Source: Halomonas maura
GTDB lineage: Bacteria > Pseudomonadota > Gammaproteobacteria > Pseudomonadales > Halomonadaceae
Reading direction: 5' to 3'
Assembly (NCBI RefSeq): GCF_030409305.1
Contig: NZ_JAUFPQ010000002.1
Location: forward strand, 62,001-126,000
DNA: 64,000 nt
In this document: piece after piece, positions 48,190-60,391 of the stretch
How positions within the stretch are numbered: the stretch's first letter is position 1
How the letters are laid out: every line of letters begins with the position of its first letter
Program-made: the position numbers and the translations under genes
The notes under the pieces: model-generated
Databases searched by the model: none
What the model saw: only the letters and a program-made list of their open reading frames with translations
Told to the model about the DNA's origin: nothing

Positions 48190-49523
48190 TGGCCAGTCGC
48201 AACCGAGTGGTATGGAGCGAGGGGCTGTTCATCAAGCCTCAGCACTTCCAGCAGCAGCAGCGCAGCCTGGAAGGCCTGATCGACAGCCGCCTGCGCGGCG
48301 TCGGCGGCCATCTGCACGGCTTCCTGTCGCTGGAGCTCAACGCCGAGTACCTGAGCTTCGGGCGCATCGCCCTGAGCCGCGCCAGCGGCGTGATGCCCGA
48401 CGGCACCGCCTTCCAGCTGCCCGACGACGACCTCGAGCCCCAGCCGCTGGAGATCAGCGATGCCTCGATCACCAACCAAGTGGTCTACCTGGGCGTGCCG
48501 CTGGCCACCGACGGGGTCGCCGAGGTCAGCCGGGAGGCCGCGGGGCTGCCCTCGCGCTACCGGGCCGCGTCCCGCGGGGTACGCGACCTGCACTCCCCGG
48601 ACGGCGACCTGGCCGACCTCGAGCTGGCGCGGGTCGCCCCGCGGCTGCTGCTCGAGAACGAGGACCGCAGCGCCTATGCCTGTCTGGCCGTGGCGCGCAT
48701 CCTCGAGCGGCGCCCGGACGGCAGCCTGGTGCTCGACGAGGGCTTCCTGCCGACCCTGCTCAACGTCCAGGCCGCGCCGGTGCTGCAGCGCTTCGTCGGC
48801 GAGATGGCCGGGCTGATGCGCGAGCGGGCCCGCAACCTGGCCCAGCGCCTGGCCACGCCCAGCCAGACCGGGGTGGCCGATGTCGCCGACTTCATGCTGC
48901 TGGAGTCGCTCAACCGCGCCCAGCCGCGCTTCCAGCACCTGGCCCGGCTCGGCCACCTGCACCCCGAGCGGCTCTACGCCAGCATGCTCGAGACCTGCAG
49001 CGAGCTGACCACCTTCACCGGGGAATCGCGGCTGCCGCCGGAGTACCCGGCCTATGACCACGACCATCCCGAGGCCGCCTTCCGGCCGCTGATGCAGAGC
49101 CTGCGCCAGTCGCTGTCCACGGTGCTCGAGCCCCGGGCGCTGGCCATCCAGCTGCAGTCCCGGCGCTTCGGCCTCAAGGTGGCGACGCTGGCCGACCTCA
49201 GCCTGCTCGACGACGCCGACTTCATCCTCGCGGTGCGCGCCGACCTGCCGCCGGAGCGGCTGCGCAAGCTGTTCGTGCAGCAGACCAAGGTGGCCAGCGT
49301 CGAGCGCATCCGCGACCTCATCAGCCTGCAGCTGCCGGGCATCCCCCTCGAGCCGCTGCCGGTGGCGCCGCGCCAGCTGCCCTACCATGCCGGCTACACC
49401 TACTTCCGCCTCGACCGGCACAGCGAGGCCTGGAGCATGCTGCGCGGGGCCAGCGGCTTCGCCTTCCATGTCGCCGGCGACTTCCCGGGGCTGGAAATGC
49501 AGTTCTGGGCGATCAGGAGCTAA
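48189..49523 (+). CDS. tssK: T6SS baseplate-membrane connector TssK
   Basis: A 444-residue protein that links the baseplate to the TssJLM complex. The start RNRVVWSEGLFIKPQHFQQQ is diagnostic. LGVPLATDG and the C-terminal block ending HVAGDFPGLEMQFWAIRS fit the family. Its ATG shares one base with the tssJ stop (TGATG). Confidence 0.97.
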   Translation: MASRNRVVWSEGLFIKPQHFQQQQRSLEGLIDSRLRGVGGHLHGFLSLELNAEYLSFGRIALSRASGVMPDGTAFQLPDDDLEPQPLEISDASITNQVVYLGVPLATDGVAEVSREAAGLPSRYRAASRGVRDLHSPDGDLADLELARVAPRLLLENEDRSAYACLAVARILERRPDGSLVLDEGFLPTLLNVQAAPVLQRFVGEMAGLMRERARNLAQRLATPSQTGVADVADFMLLESLNRAQPRFQHLARLGHLHPERLYASMLETCSELTTFTGESRLPPEYPAYDHDHPEAAFRPLMQSLRQSLSTVLEPRALAIQLQSRRFGLKVATLADLSLLDDADFILAVRADLPPERLRKLFVQQTKVASVERIRDLISLQLPGIPLEPLPVAPRQLPYHAGYTYFRLDRHSEAWSMLRGASGFAFHVAGDFPGLEMQFWAIRS

Positions 49524-49526
49524 GCC

Positions 49527-50339
49527 ATGAACGAACTCGCCACCCGCGACGACGCCCGGCGCCACGAGGACAGCATCGATGTCCAGGGCCTGGAGCGACT
49601 GATCCACAGCCATGCCGGCCACCTGGATGCCGACGAGGACTACTGGTTCCGGCTGCGCGGCCACAGCCTCAATCCGCTGGTGGATGCCGCCAGCTCGCTG
49701 CTGGGCATGGTGGTCCGGGTCCGCCAGCTCGACCAGCTCGACGACATCGAGCGCCTCTACCGCCAGGTGGTCGACGAGATCGCCGCCATCGAGGTCGAGC
49801 TGACCGAGCAGGGCTACGACCGGCCGACCCTGCTGGCCTACCGCTACGTGCTGTGCTCCTTCATCGACGAGGCGGTGATGAGCACCGACTGGGGGCAGCA
49901 GAGCGAGTGGGCGGGCCACTCCCTGCTGACGCGCTTCCACAACGAGACCTGGGGCGGCGAGAAGGTCTTCTCGATCCTCTCCCGGCTGCGCCAGGAGCCC
50001 CGCCGCTATCGCGACATGCTGGCCTTCATCTACCTGTGCCTGTGCCTGGGCTTCGAGGGCCGCTACCGGGTCATGCCGCACGGCCGCGAGGAGTACGAGC
50101 AGATCCTGCGCGAGCTCGGCGACCAGCTGGCGGCCCTCGACGAGCCCGGCGAGGAGGGCCTGACCCGCCCGCTGGACAACGTGGTCACCGCCCCGCGCCG
50201 CCAGGGCGACGGCCTGCCGCTGTGGGGCATCGTCGCGCTCTTCGCCCTGGCGCTGGCGACGGTCTACGCCGGCCTGGCGTGGTCGCTGGATACCCAGGCC
50301 GACCAGGTCGGCCGGCTGCTGGAACGGATCATCAACTAG
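49527..50339 (+). CDS. tssL: T6SS inner-membrane protein TssL (DotU type)
   Basis: This 270-residue protein has a cytoplasmic helical hook (NPLVDAASSLLGMVVRVRQL, AYRYVLCSFIDEAVMST, EWAGHSLLTRFHNETWGGEKVF in sequence) and one C-terminal membrane helix near residues 231-253. It ends soon after, so it has no fused peptidoglycan-binding OmpA domain. That function must come from another protein if needed. It lies between tssK and clpV as usual. Confidence 0.95.
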   Translation: MNELATRDDARRHEDSIDVQGLERLIHSHAGHLDADEDYWFRLRGHSLNPLVDAASSLLGMVVRVRQLDQLDDIERLYRQVVDEIAAIEVELTEQGYDRPTLLAYRYVLCSFIDEAVMSTDWGQQSEWAGHSLLTRFHNETWGGEKVFSILSRLRQEPRRYRDMLAFIYLCLCLGFEGRYRVMPHGREEYEQILRELGDQLAALDEPGEEGLTRPLDNVVTAPRRQGDGLPLWGIVALFALALATVYAGLAWSLDTQADQVGRLLERIIN

Positions 50340-50368
50340 CCATCGACGGCAACACCGAGGGAGAGACC

Positions 50369-52981
50369 ATGCTCAGGGTAGAGCTACCGGCACTGATCGA
50401 CCGACTCAACGCCATCGCCCGTCAGGGGCTCGAGGCGGCCGCGGCGCTGTGCGCCGAGCAGCAGGCCCCCGAGGTCGGCGCCTCCCACCTGCTGCTGGCG
50501 TTCGTCGACCAGCCGCTGTGCGATGTGCGGGTGCTTCTCGACGGCGAGGGCATCGCGCTTGCCGAGCTGCGCCGCGCGCTGGCCGAGGACGCCCGGCCGC
50601 CCCGCGACCTGGAGGTCACCACGCCGAGCTTCTCGCCGCTGCTGGTCGAGCTGCTGCAGGATGCCTGGCTGCTGGCGAGCACCGAGCTCGACCACCGCGC
50701 GCTGCGCAGCGGGGTGATCTTCACCGCCCTGCTGCACCATGCCGGGCGCTACCTGGGCCCGCGCGGCGAGCGGCTGCTGGCCGGCATCAACCGCGAGCGC
50801 CTGCGTCGCGACTTCGCCCGGCTGACCCGCGACTCCGCCGAGGCCGCGGTGCCCGGCGCCGAGGCCGAGGGCCAGGCCGCGGCGCGCGGCGCCGGCGGCG
50901 ACGACGGTGCCCTGGCGCGCTTCGCCACCTCGCTCACCGAGCAGGCCCGCCGCGGCGAGCTCGACCCGGTGCTGTGCCGCGACCCGGAGATCGACCAGAT
51001 GCTCGACATCCTCGGTCGTCGGCGCAAGAACAATCCCATCGTGGTGGGGGAGGCCGGGGTCGGCAAGAGCGCCGTGGTCGAGGGGCTGGCCTCGCGCATC
51101 GTCGAGGGCCGGGTGCCCGCGGCGCTGGCCGGCGTGGAGCTGGTGTCGCTGGATCTCGGCGCCCTGCAGGCCGGCGCCTCGGTCAAGGGCGAGTTCGAGA
51201 AGCGCCTCAAGGCGGTGATCGAGGAGGTCAAGCAGGCCGCCACCCCGACGCTGCTGTTCATCGACGAGGCGCATACCCTGATCGGCGCCGGCAACCCGGA
51301 GGGCGGCGCCGACGCCGCCAACCTGCTCAAGCCGGCCCTGGCCCGGGGCGAACTGCGCACCATCGCCGCCACCACCTGGCGCGAGTACAAGAAGCACGTC
51401 GAGAAGGACCCGGCGCTGTCGCGGCGCTTCCAGCCCATCGCCCTGGGCGAGCCCAGCGTCGAGGAGGCGCTGGTCATCCTGCGCGGCCTGCGCGACGTCT
51501 ACGAGGCGACCCACGGCGTGCTGATCGGCGACAGCGGCCTGCGCGCCGCCGCGGAGCTCTCGGCCCGCTACCTGGCCGGCCGCCAGCTGCCCGACAAGGC
51601 CATCGACGTGCTCGATACCGCCTGCACCCGGCTCGCCCAGGCCCTGGACACCCCGCCGCGGCGGCTCAGCCACCTCAACAGCGAGCACCTGGCCGCCTGG
51701 CGCGAGCGCGACCAGCTCGACCGCGAGGCGCTGCTGGGGCGAACCCCCGAGGCCGGTCGCCTGGATGCCCTGGACGCGCGCCTGGCGCGGCTGGGCGAGG
51801 AACTGGGAACCCTGGAGACGGCCTGGGGCGAGCAGCGCGACTGCGTCGAGGCGATCGTCGGGCTGCATCGCGAGCTGCTCGACGGCGAGGACGAGGATCT
51901 CGAGCGCCGCGACCGGCAGGCGGCGAGCCTGGCCGATCACGAGGCGCGCCTCGCCGAGCTGCAGCACGAGTTCGCCCTGGTCAATGCCAGCGTCGAGGAG
52001 GCCCAGGTCGCCCAGGTCATCGGCGACTGGACCGGCGTGCCGGTGGAGCGCATGACCCGCGATGAGCTGTCGCGGCTGACCGAGCTGCCCGAGGCGCTGG
52101 GCCGGCTGATCAAGGGCCAGGACCTGGCCATCGAGCGCCTGCACCGCCACCTGCTCACCGCCCGCGCCGACCTGCGCCGTCCCGGTCGCCCGCTGGGCGC
52201 CTTCCTGCTGGTCGGCCCCAGCGGCGTGGGCAAGACCGAGACCGTGGTGCAGATCGCCGAGAGCCTGTACGGCGGGCGGCAGTTCCTGACCACCATCAAC
52301 ATGTCCGAGTATCAGGAGAAGCACACCGTCTCCCGGCTGATCGGCTCGCCCCCGGGCTACGTGGGCTTCGGCGAGGGCGGCCTGCTGACCGAGGCGATCC
52401 GCCAGCGGCCCTACTCGGTGGTGTTGCTCGACGAGGTCGAGAAGGCCCACCCGGACGTGCTCAACCTCTTCTACCAGGCCTTCGACAAGGGCGAGCTGGC
52501 CGACGGCGAAGGGCGCGCCATCGACTGTCGCAACGTGCTGTTCTTCATGACCTCGAACCTGGGCCATGACGCCATCGTGCGCCACGCCGACGATCGCGCG
52601 GCGATGGACGCGGCGCTCTACCCGGTGCTGGCCGAGTTCTTCCGGCCGGCGCTGCTGGCGCGCATGGAGGTGGTGCCCTACCTGCCGCTGTCCCGGGACA
52701 TCCTCCACGCCATCGTCGGCGCCAAGCTCGAGACCCTGGCCGGGCGCATCCGCGAGCGCCACCGCCAGGCCGAGGTGGTGCTCGACCCGGCCCTGGCCGA
52801 GGCCATCTGCGCCCGGGCCACGCGCAGCGAGAACGGCGCGCGGATGCTCGAGTCGGTGATCGACGGCGAGCTGTTGCCGCCGGTCTCGCGGGCGCTGCTC
52901 GAGCGGATGGCGCGCCGCGAGCCGGTGACCCGGGTGACGCTGGGCGTCGACGGGCATGACTTCGCCGCGGAGGTGGCATGA
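50369..52981 (+). CDS. tssH: T6SS sheath-recycling ATPase TssH/ClpV
   Basis: A 870-residue Hsp100 protein with an N-terminal Clp domain and two AAA+ modules. Walker A sites are GEAGVGKS (about residue 228) and GPSGVGKT (about 615), with Walker B LLFIDEAHTL and VVLLDEVEKAH. A coiled-coil middle domain near 400-530 is shorter than in ClpB. ClpV unfolds contracted TssBC sheaths. The ATG at 50369 follows GAGGGAGAG. The frame is open upstream into tssL shadow sequence, which was excluded. Confidence 0.97.
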   Translation: MLRVELPALIDRLNAIARQGLEAAAALCAEQQAPEVGASHLLLAFVDQPLCDVRVLLDGEGIALAELRRALAEDARPPRDLEVTTPSFSPLLVELLQDAWLLASTELDHRALRSGVIFTALLHHAGRYLGPRGERLLAGINRERLRRDFARLTRDSAEAAVPGAEAEGQAAARGAGGDDGALARFATSLTEQARRGELDPVLCRDPEIDQMLDILGRRRKNNPIVVGEAGVGKSAVVEGLASRIVEGRVPAALAGVELVSLDLGALQAGASVKGEFEKRLKAVIEEVKQAATPTLLFIDEAHTLIGAGNPEGGADAANLLKPALARGELRTIAATTWREYKKHVEKDPALSRRFQPIALGEPSVEEALVILRGLRDVYEATHGVLIGDSGLRAAAELSARYLAGRQLPDKAIDVLDTACTRLAQALDTPPRRLSHLNSEHLAAWRERDQLDREALLGRTPEAGRLDALDARLARLGEELGTLETAWGEQRDCVEAIVGLHRELLDGEDEDLERRDRQAASLADHEARLAELQHEFALVNASVEEAQVAQVIGDWTGVPVERMTRDELSRLTELPEALGRLIKGQDLAIERLHRHLLTARADLRRPGRPLGAFLLVGPSGVGKTETVVQIAESLYGGRQFLTTINMSEYQEKHTVSRLIGSPPGYVGFGEGGLLTEAIRQRPYSVVLLDEVEKAHPDVLNLFYQAFDKGELADGEGRAIDCRNVLFFMTSNLGHDAIVRHADDRAAMDAALYPVLAEFFRPALLARMEVVPYLPLSRDILHAIVGAKLETLAGRIRERHRQAEVVLDPALAEAICARATRSENGARMLESVIDGELLPPVSRALLERMARREPVTRVTLGVDGHDFAAEVA

Positions 52982-52982
52982 C

Positions 52983-54574
<1,592 letters not shown>

Positions 54575-54578
<4 letters not shown>

Positions 54579-55252
54579 TCGCGACCCTGACGACACGCCA
54601 TGCCCCCACGACGGGCGCCCCGGGCCGCTGGCTGGTGGCCGGCCTGGCCATTGCCCTGCTGGCCGGCGCCCCGACCGTCCAGGCCGAGGACTCGCGTCTC
54701 GCCGAGGCCCGGGCCTGTGCCGCGCAGAGCTCCCGGCTGGCGCGCCTGCAATGCTACGACGCCCTGTTCCGCGACCGCCCGGACGCGGCGCAGGAGCAGG
54801 ACCCGCGCTCGCCGCTGTGGCAGGACGTGGCCGCCCAGGAGGCCGAGCGGGCCGCCGACGATGTCGGCCTGCTGGTCCGCGAGACCCCGGATACCGTGCT
54901 GATGAGCGCCCCGGCGCTCGGCACGGTGCCGCCCCGGCCGCTGCTGGTGATCAGCTGCGACGACGCCATCACCCGCTTCCAGCTGCACCTCAGCGAGCCG
55001 CTGGAGGCCCCGCGGGCGCCGCTGCGGCTGCAGGGGGCGGGCGTCGCGCTGGACCAGACCTGGCGGGTGCTGGATGCCGGCCACGTGCTCAGCGGCGGCC
55101 GCGGCCTGCCGGCCATCGCCACCCTGAAACGCCTGCTGGGCACCGAGCAACTGACCCTGGCCAGCGAGCGGCCCGCCATCGACGGCCTGCGCTTCGACCT
55201 GAGCGGGCTGCGCTCGGCGGTCGCCCCGCTGCGCGCCATGTGCCGCTGGTAA
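54575..55252 (+). CDS. T6SS-associated VasI/TagO-like periplasmic protein
   Basis: A 225-residue protein with a signal peptide ending near TVQAEDS (residue about 34). The mature part has CAAQSSRLARLQCYDALF, the conserved two-Cys start of VasI/TagO proteins, and a later beta-rich domain (PPRPLLVISCDDAITRFQLHL). Its role in secretion is poorly defined. It overlaps vasH by four bases. Confidence 0.82.
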
Positions 55253-55263
55253 CGAGGATCCCC

Positions 55264-56691
55264 ATGCGAATCACCCAGGACGCCCAGCTCGAGCCCCTGC
55301 TGGCCCCCCTGGCCGACGGCGTCGGCCGGCCGGTGACCGACACCGAGGCCTTCGCCTGGCTCGACGAGGAGATGATGAAGGTCGGCTCGCTGCAGCACGG
55401 CGAGGTCGACTGGCCGGGGGCCGAGGCCCGGGCCGCGGGGCTGCTCGCCGACACCGGCAAGGACCTGCGGGTGCTCGGCCACCTGCTGCACTGCCTGCAG
55501 CAGGGCGGCGACGCGGTGCGCTTCGCGCTGTCGCTAGCGCTGCTCGACGGCGCCCTCGCGCGCTGGTGGGAGACGGCCTACCCCTATGCCGGAGCGCGCG
55601 GCAAGCGGGCCCGGCCGAAGCTCTTCCAGCAGTTCACCCAGCGCGCGGTGACACTGGCCGGCGCGCTCGACTTCCAGGGCGCCGCCGAGGAGCACCAGGC
55701 CTGCCGGAACGCGCTGGCGCGGCTGCGAGACCGGGTCGCCGAGCAGGCGCTGCCGGACCCGGCGCTGGAAGAGCTCGCGCGGCTGCTGGACAAGGCCACG
55801 CCGGCGGCGGCGAATCCCGCCCCGGCCACCCCCGCCCCGGCAGCGTCCGCGGGCGAGGGCCCGCGAGGGGCGCCCGCCGAGACGGCCGCGACGGCGGCCC
55901 GGGCGCCGGAGGCCCGCCTCGAGGCCGGCAACGAGCGAGGCAACCGCCAGGCGCTGCTCAAGATGGCGGAATTCCTCAACGACCAGTCGCCGGGCGAGGC
56001 GCTGGGCTACCGGCTGCGACGCCACGCCATCTGGCACACCATCCAGGGCCTGCCGATGACCCGCGACGGCCAGCGTACCGAACTGGCACCGGTGTCCGCC
56101 GACCGCGCCGCGGAGTACCGCGAGGCCGCCGGCGGGCGGCCGACCCCCGCGGACTGGCAGCGCATCGAGAACAGCCTGGCGCTCGCCCCCTACTGGCTCG
56201 AGGGCCATCGGCTGAGCGCCGAGATGGCCGGCAAGCTCGAGCATCCGCGCTGCGCCGAGGCGATCCGCGACGAGGCCGAGCGCTTCCTGGCCCGGCTGCC
56301 GGGACTGGAGGCGCTGACCTTCAGCGATGGCAGCGCCTTCCTCGACCCGGCCACCCGGGCCTGGCTCGAGGCACGCCCCGGCGCCGGGGCGCCACCGGCC
56401 GGGGGCGGCGGCGACCCCTGGCAGGCGGGCCTGGAGACCGCCCGGGAACGGCTGGCGGAGGAGGGGCTGGCCGCCGCGCTGGCGGTCCTCGACGAGGGCC
56501 TGGCGGCGGCGCACTCGCCGCGGGAGAGCGTCTACTGGCGCCTGGCCAGCGCCGACCTGCTGCACGAGGCCGGCCTCGCCGCCCTGGCCCGGCAGCACTA
56601 TCAGGCACTGCACGACGCCGTGACACCGCTCGAGCTCGACCGCTGGGAGCCGGCCCTGCCGGCCCGGCTGGCATCGGCGCTCGAGGCGTGA
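55264..56691 (+). CDS. tssA: T6SS TssA-like protein (VasJ type)
   Basis: A 475-residue protein with an N-terminal ImpA-like domain (about residues 5-180, with LLDGALARWWETAYPYAG), a Pro/Ala-rich linker (about 180-215) and a long helical C-terminal domain of the VasJ kind. TssA proteins start sheath assembly or hold its distal end. The subclass is judged from layout only. It precedes tssM by 46 bases. Confidence 0.88.
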   Translation: MRITQDAQLEPLLAPLADGVGRPVTDTEAFAWLDEEMMKVGSLQHGEVDWPGAEARAAGLLADTGKDLRVLGHLLHCLQQGGDAVRFALSLALLDGALARWWETAYPYAGARGKRARPKLFQQFTQRAVTLAGALDFQGAAEEHQACRNALARLRDRVAEQALPDPALEELARLLDKATPAAANPAPATPAPAASAGEGPRGAPAETAATAARAPEARLEAGNERGNRQALLKMAEFLNDQSPGEALGYRLRRHAIWHTIQGLPMTRDGQRTELAPVSADRAAEYREAAGGRPTPADWQRIENSLALAPYWLEGHRLSAEMAGKLEHPRCAEAIRDEAERFLARLPGLEALTFSDGSAFLDPATRAWLEARPGAGAPPAGGGGDPWQAGLETARERLAEEGLAAALAVLDEGLAAAHSPRESVYWRLASADLLHEAGLAALARQHYQALHDAVTPLELDRWEPALPARLASALEA

Positions 56692-56737
56692 GGCACGGCG
56701 ACGCAAAAGAATCGACAGGGACGAGGGAGCAAGGCTC

Positions 56738-59700
56738 ATGTGGAGACGAGTGAAGGCCGGCCTGGCCCGCTGGATGCCCGGGATGTCCCGGGCGGAGAGC
56801 CAGCTCAACCAGGCACGGGGACACGCCAACCGGGCGAGGGGACTGAAGCGCCTGGGCGTATGGCTGTGGGCCGCCCTGGTGGTGGCGCTGCTGGTGGCGA
56901 TCTGGTGGCTGGGGCCGCAGTGGCAGGCCTTCGGCGCTCGGCCGCTGGGGCCCTGGGTCAACCGCCTGCTGGCCAGCCTGGCGCTGGCCGGGGTGGTCGC
57001 GGTGGTGTGGGGCATTCGCCTGGCGCGGCGCCTGCGCACCCTCGACGAGCAGCGTCGCCACGACGAGCAGCGCCAGCTCGACCCGGTGCTCGGCCAGCTC
57101 GAGCGCCAGGAGGAGAGCCTGGAGGCCACCCTCGAGGAGCTCACCGAGAGCCTCGGCGGCGGCGCCAACGCCCGCTACAAGCTGCCCTGGTACCTGGTGA
57201 TGGGCGTGGAGAACGCCGGCAAGACCAGCCTGATCAACCGCTCGGGGCAGAACTTCGCCCTGACCCACGTGATGAAGGCCTCCGGCCAGGGCAAGCGCGG
57301 CCGGCTGGGCTTCGACTGGTGGATCGGCGACAAGGCGGTGCTGATCGATCCCGACGGCGAGCTGCTGACCCAGGGCGCGCTGCAGGGCGGCGAACCGGCG
57401 GAACTCGAGAGCCGGCTGTGGAACCACTTCGTCGACTGGCTGGGGCGCCATCGTGACCGCCGGCCGCTGGACGGCGTGGTGCTGGTGCTCGACCTGGCGC
57501 GGCTCAGCGACGCCCAGGTGGCGGTGCGCAAGGCCTACGCCTCGCTGCTGCGGGCGCGGCTGCGCGAGCTGATGGAGCGCCACGGCAGCCGGCTGCCGGT
57601 CTACGTGACCTTCAGCAAGATGGACCTGCTGCACGGCTTCGATGACTTCTTCCGTCACTATTCCCGGGCCGCTCGCCGGGCGCCGCTGGGCTTCACCTTC
57701 TCCCCGGCCTCCCTCGACAAGCCCGGCCGCTGGGAGCTCGAGTTCGCCGAGGCCTACGACGGCATGCTCGAGCGGCTCAACCAGAGCCTGCCCGGCCTGC
57801 TCGCCGAGTGCCGCGACCGCGAGGAGCGCGAGGCGGTGTTCCGCTTCGTGCGCCAGCTCGCCGGCCTGCGCGACGTGCTGCTGGGCTTCCTCGGCGAGGC
57901 GCTGTCCAGCGATCGCTTCTCCACCGCGGCGCTGGTGCGCGGCGCCTACTTCACCTCGGTCTACCAGCAGGGCGTGCCGGAGGATCCCTTCGTCGACGCC
58001 GCCGCGCGGCGCTACGGCATGACCGACGGCGTGCAGCCGGCGCACCGGGCGGCGCGCTCGGCGCTCTACTTCACCGAGGAGCTGTTCGAGCGGATCATCT
58101 ATCCCGAGTCGGGGCTGGCCGGCGACAATGCCCGGGCGGCGCGCCGCCGTCGGCGCGTGCGGCGCGTCGCTGGCCTGGCCTGCCTGTTCGTCGGCGCGGC
58201 CATGGTCGGCGGCTGGTACCACTTCTACCAGAAGAACGCCCAGGCCCTGGTCGCGGTGGAGGACAAGGCCGAGGCCTTCCTCGCCGTGCGGCCGGGCCAG
58301 TGGCACAGCGACGACCCCACCGGCCAGGGGCTGCTCGAGCCGCTGGACCGCCTGCTGGACGCCACCCTGGAATTCGGCGATTACCGCTCGCGGCCCTGGC
58401 TGCTGGCCGACATGGGCCTCTACCAGGGCCATGAGCTGGGCGTCGAGGTCGACAACGCCTACCTGCAGCTGCTCGAGCGGCAGTTCCTGCCGGTGCTGAT
58501 GATCGGCATCATGGATGACATGAACCGTGCGCCGGACGGCAGCAACGACAAGCTGGCGCTGCTGCGCATCCTGCGCATGATGGCCGACGCCAGTGGCCGC
58601 CAGCCCGAGCGGGTGCATGCCTTCATGGCGGACCGCTGGCAGGAGGCCTTTCCCGGTCAGGGGGATGTCCAGCGCCGGCTGCTCGGCCACCTCGACTATG
58701 CCCTGGCCTACACCGACCTCGCCGGCCATGCCGCGGACGGCGACCTCGCGGCCCGCGAGGCCATGGCACCGCTGCAGGGCAGCATCGAGGCGGCCCAGCA
58801 GGAGCTGGCCCGTCAGCCCATGGCCGAGCGGGTCTATGCCTCCCTCAAGGCCGGCAGCATCCGGCGCAGCGGGGCCCGGCTCGACCTGCGCGCGAGCGTC
58901 GGCCCGGCCTTCAGCCTGGTGTTCATGGCCCGCGACGACGACCCCGAGCGGGTGCGCATCCCCGGGCTGCTCACCCGGGACGGCTTCGAGGGCTACTTCC
59001 TCGACCGGCTGGAGCAGGCCACCGAGCTGGCGCTGATCGACACCTGGGTGCTCGGCCAGCGCGATGATATCGACTTCAGCGCGGCCGACCGGCGTCGCCT
59101 GCAGGAGGCGCTGCGCGAGCGCTACGCCAGCGACTATCACGTCACCTGGCGCGAGGCGCTGGCCGACATCCGCCTGGTGCCACTGCCCGATATCCACCAG
59201 GCGGTGCTGGTCGCCGACGGCCTGCTCGGGGCGAGCCGGCCCCTCGACCGCCTGCTCGGCGAAGTCGCCGAGCAGACCGAGCTCTACCCGGAGCTGCCGG
59301 AGGACGACGCGGCCGCCCAGGAGGCGCTGCAGCGCTCGCCACGCTACCGCCTGGCCAGCGAGATCGCCCGCCACTTCGCCCCGCTCCACGAACTGACCGA
59401 GACCCGCGGCGACAACCCCTCGAACCTCGACGAGATCAAGGCGGCGGTCGCCGAGCTGCGCGACTACCTGCGCCGGGTCGACGAGGCCGGGGATCGCGGC
59501 CAGAGCGCCTTCGAGGTGGCCCGTGACCGCCTCTCGCTGCAGGGCGGCGACCCCATCGCGCGGCTCAAGCGCATCGCCGAGGACACCCCGGCGCCGGTGG
59601 GCGGGATGCTCGAGAGCCTGGCCGACCAGAGCTGGCAGCTGCTGATGGCCAGCGCGGTGCGCCACCTCGAGCGCCAGTGGATGGACGAGGTCGTGGCGCC

Positions 59701-60391
59701 CTTCCAGCAGCGCCTGGCCGGTCGCTACCCGCTGGCCCCCCAGGCCTCCCGGGAGGTGGCGCTGGCCGACTTCGAGGCCTTCTTCGCCCCGGACGGCATC
59801 CTCGATACCTTCTACCAGCGCAACCTCAAGCCCTTCATCGAGGGCGCGCCTCAGGCCCTCCGGACTCGTGGGGGCGACGCGCTGCTGCGGCGTGGGGTGA
59901 TGGAGGCCATGCAACGCGCCGAGCGCATCCGCGAGGCCTACCTCAACCGCGATGGCGTGCTCGACGTGGCCTTCAGCCTCGAGCCGCTCAGCCTGAGCGC
60001 CGACAAGCGGCGCGGGGTGATCAGCGTCGACGGCCAGCTGATCGACTATGCCCACGGCGTCAGCCGCCGGGTGCCGATGATCTGGCCCAACGGCCTGCGC
60101 GACAGCAACGAGAGCCGGATCACCCTGGTGCCGAGCGAGGTCAATCGCTCGCCGCGCAGCCTGCGCCGGGACGGCCCCTGGGCCTGGTTCCGCCTGCTCG
60201 ACGAGGCCCAGCTGACCGGCGCGGGAGAGCGCGAGCTGGAGCTCCGCTTCCAGATCGACGGCGGCAGCATGCGCTACCGCCTCACCGCCGAGGGGCCGCG
60301 CAACCCCTTCACCCGGTCCCTGGTGGCGGGCTTCCGCCTGCCCACCGCCCTGTATGCCGAAGGAGAGCGTGACGATGCTGGCGACGCTTAA
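56738..60391 (+). CDS. tssM: T6SS membrane core protein TssM
   Basis: A 1217-residue IcmF-family protein. Two membrane helices lie near residues 43-62 and 75-95, and a P-loop GVENAGKTS near 156 in a cytoplasmic NTPase-like domain. A third helix near 475-495 (AGLACLFVGAAMVGGWYHFY) leads to a large periplasmic domain that contacts TssJ. The Walker motif appears intact. Its last 17 bases overlap the GNAT gene. Confidence 0.96.
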   Translation: MWRRVKAGLARWMPGMSRAESQLNQARGHANRARGLKRLGVWLWAALVVALLVAIWWLGPQWQAFGARPLGPWVNRLLASLALAGVVAVVWGIRLARRLRTLDEQRRHDEQRQLDPVLGQLERQEESLEATLEELTESLGGGANARYKLPWYLVMGVENAGKTSLINRSGQNFALTHVMKASGQGKRGRLGFDWWIGDKAVLIDPDGELLTQGALQGGEPAELESRLWNHFVDWLGRHRDRRPLDGVVLVLDLARLSDAQVAVRKAYASLLRARLRELMERHGSRLPVYVTFSKMDLLHGFDDFFRHYSRAARRAPLGFTFSPASLDKPGRWELEFAEAYDGMLERLNQSLPGLLAECRDREEREAVFRFVRQLAGLRDVLLGFLGEALSSDRFSTAALVRGAYFTSVYQQGVPEDPFVDAAARRYGMTDGVQPAHRAARSALYFTEELFERIIYPESGLAGDNARAARRRRRVRRVAGLACLFVGAAMVGGWYHFYQKNAQALVAVEDKAEAFLAVRPGQWHSDDPTGQGLLEPLDRLLDATLEFGDYRSRPWLLADMGLYQGHELGVEVDNAYLQLLERQFLPVLMIGIMDDMNRAPDGSNDKLALLRILRMMADASGRQPERVHAFMADRWQEAFPGQGDVQRRLLGHLDYALAYTDLAGHAADGDLAAREAMAPLQGSIEAAQQELARQPMAERVYASLKAGSIRRSGARLDLRASVGPAFSLVFMARDDDPERVRIPGLLTRDGFEGYFLDRLEQATELALIDTWVLGQRDDIDFSAADRRRLQEALRERYASDYHVTWREALADIRLVPLPDIHQAVLVADGLLGASRPLDRLLGEVAEQTELYPELPEDDAAAQEALQRSPRYRLASEIARHFAPLHELTETRGDNPSNLDEIKAAVAELRDYLRRVDEAGDRGQSAFEVARDRLSLQGGDPIARLKRIAEDTPAPVGGMLESLADQSWQLLMASAVRHLERQWMDEVVAPFQQRLAGRYPLAPQASREVALADFEAFFAPDGILDTFYQRNLKPFIEGAPQALRTRGGDALLRRGVMEAMQRAERIREAYLNRDGVLDVAFSLEPLSLSADKRRGVISVDGQLIDYAHGVSRRVPMIWPNGLRDSNESRITLVPSEVNRSPRSLRRDGPWAWFRLLDEAQLTGAGERELELRFQIDGGSMRYRLTAEGPRNPFTRSLVAGFRLPTALYAEGERDDAGDA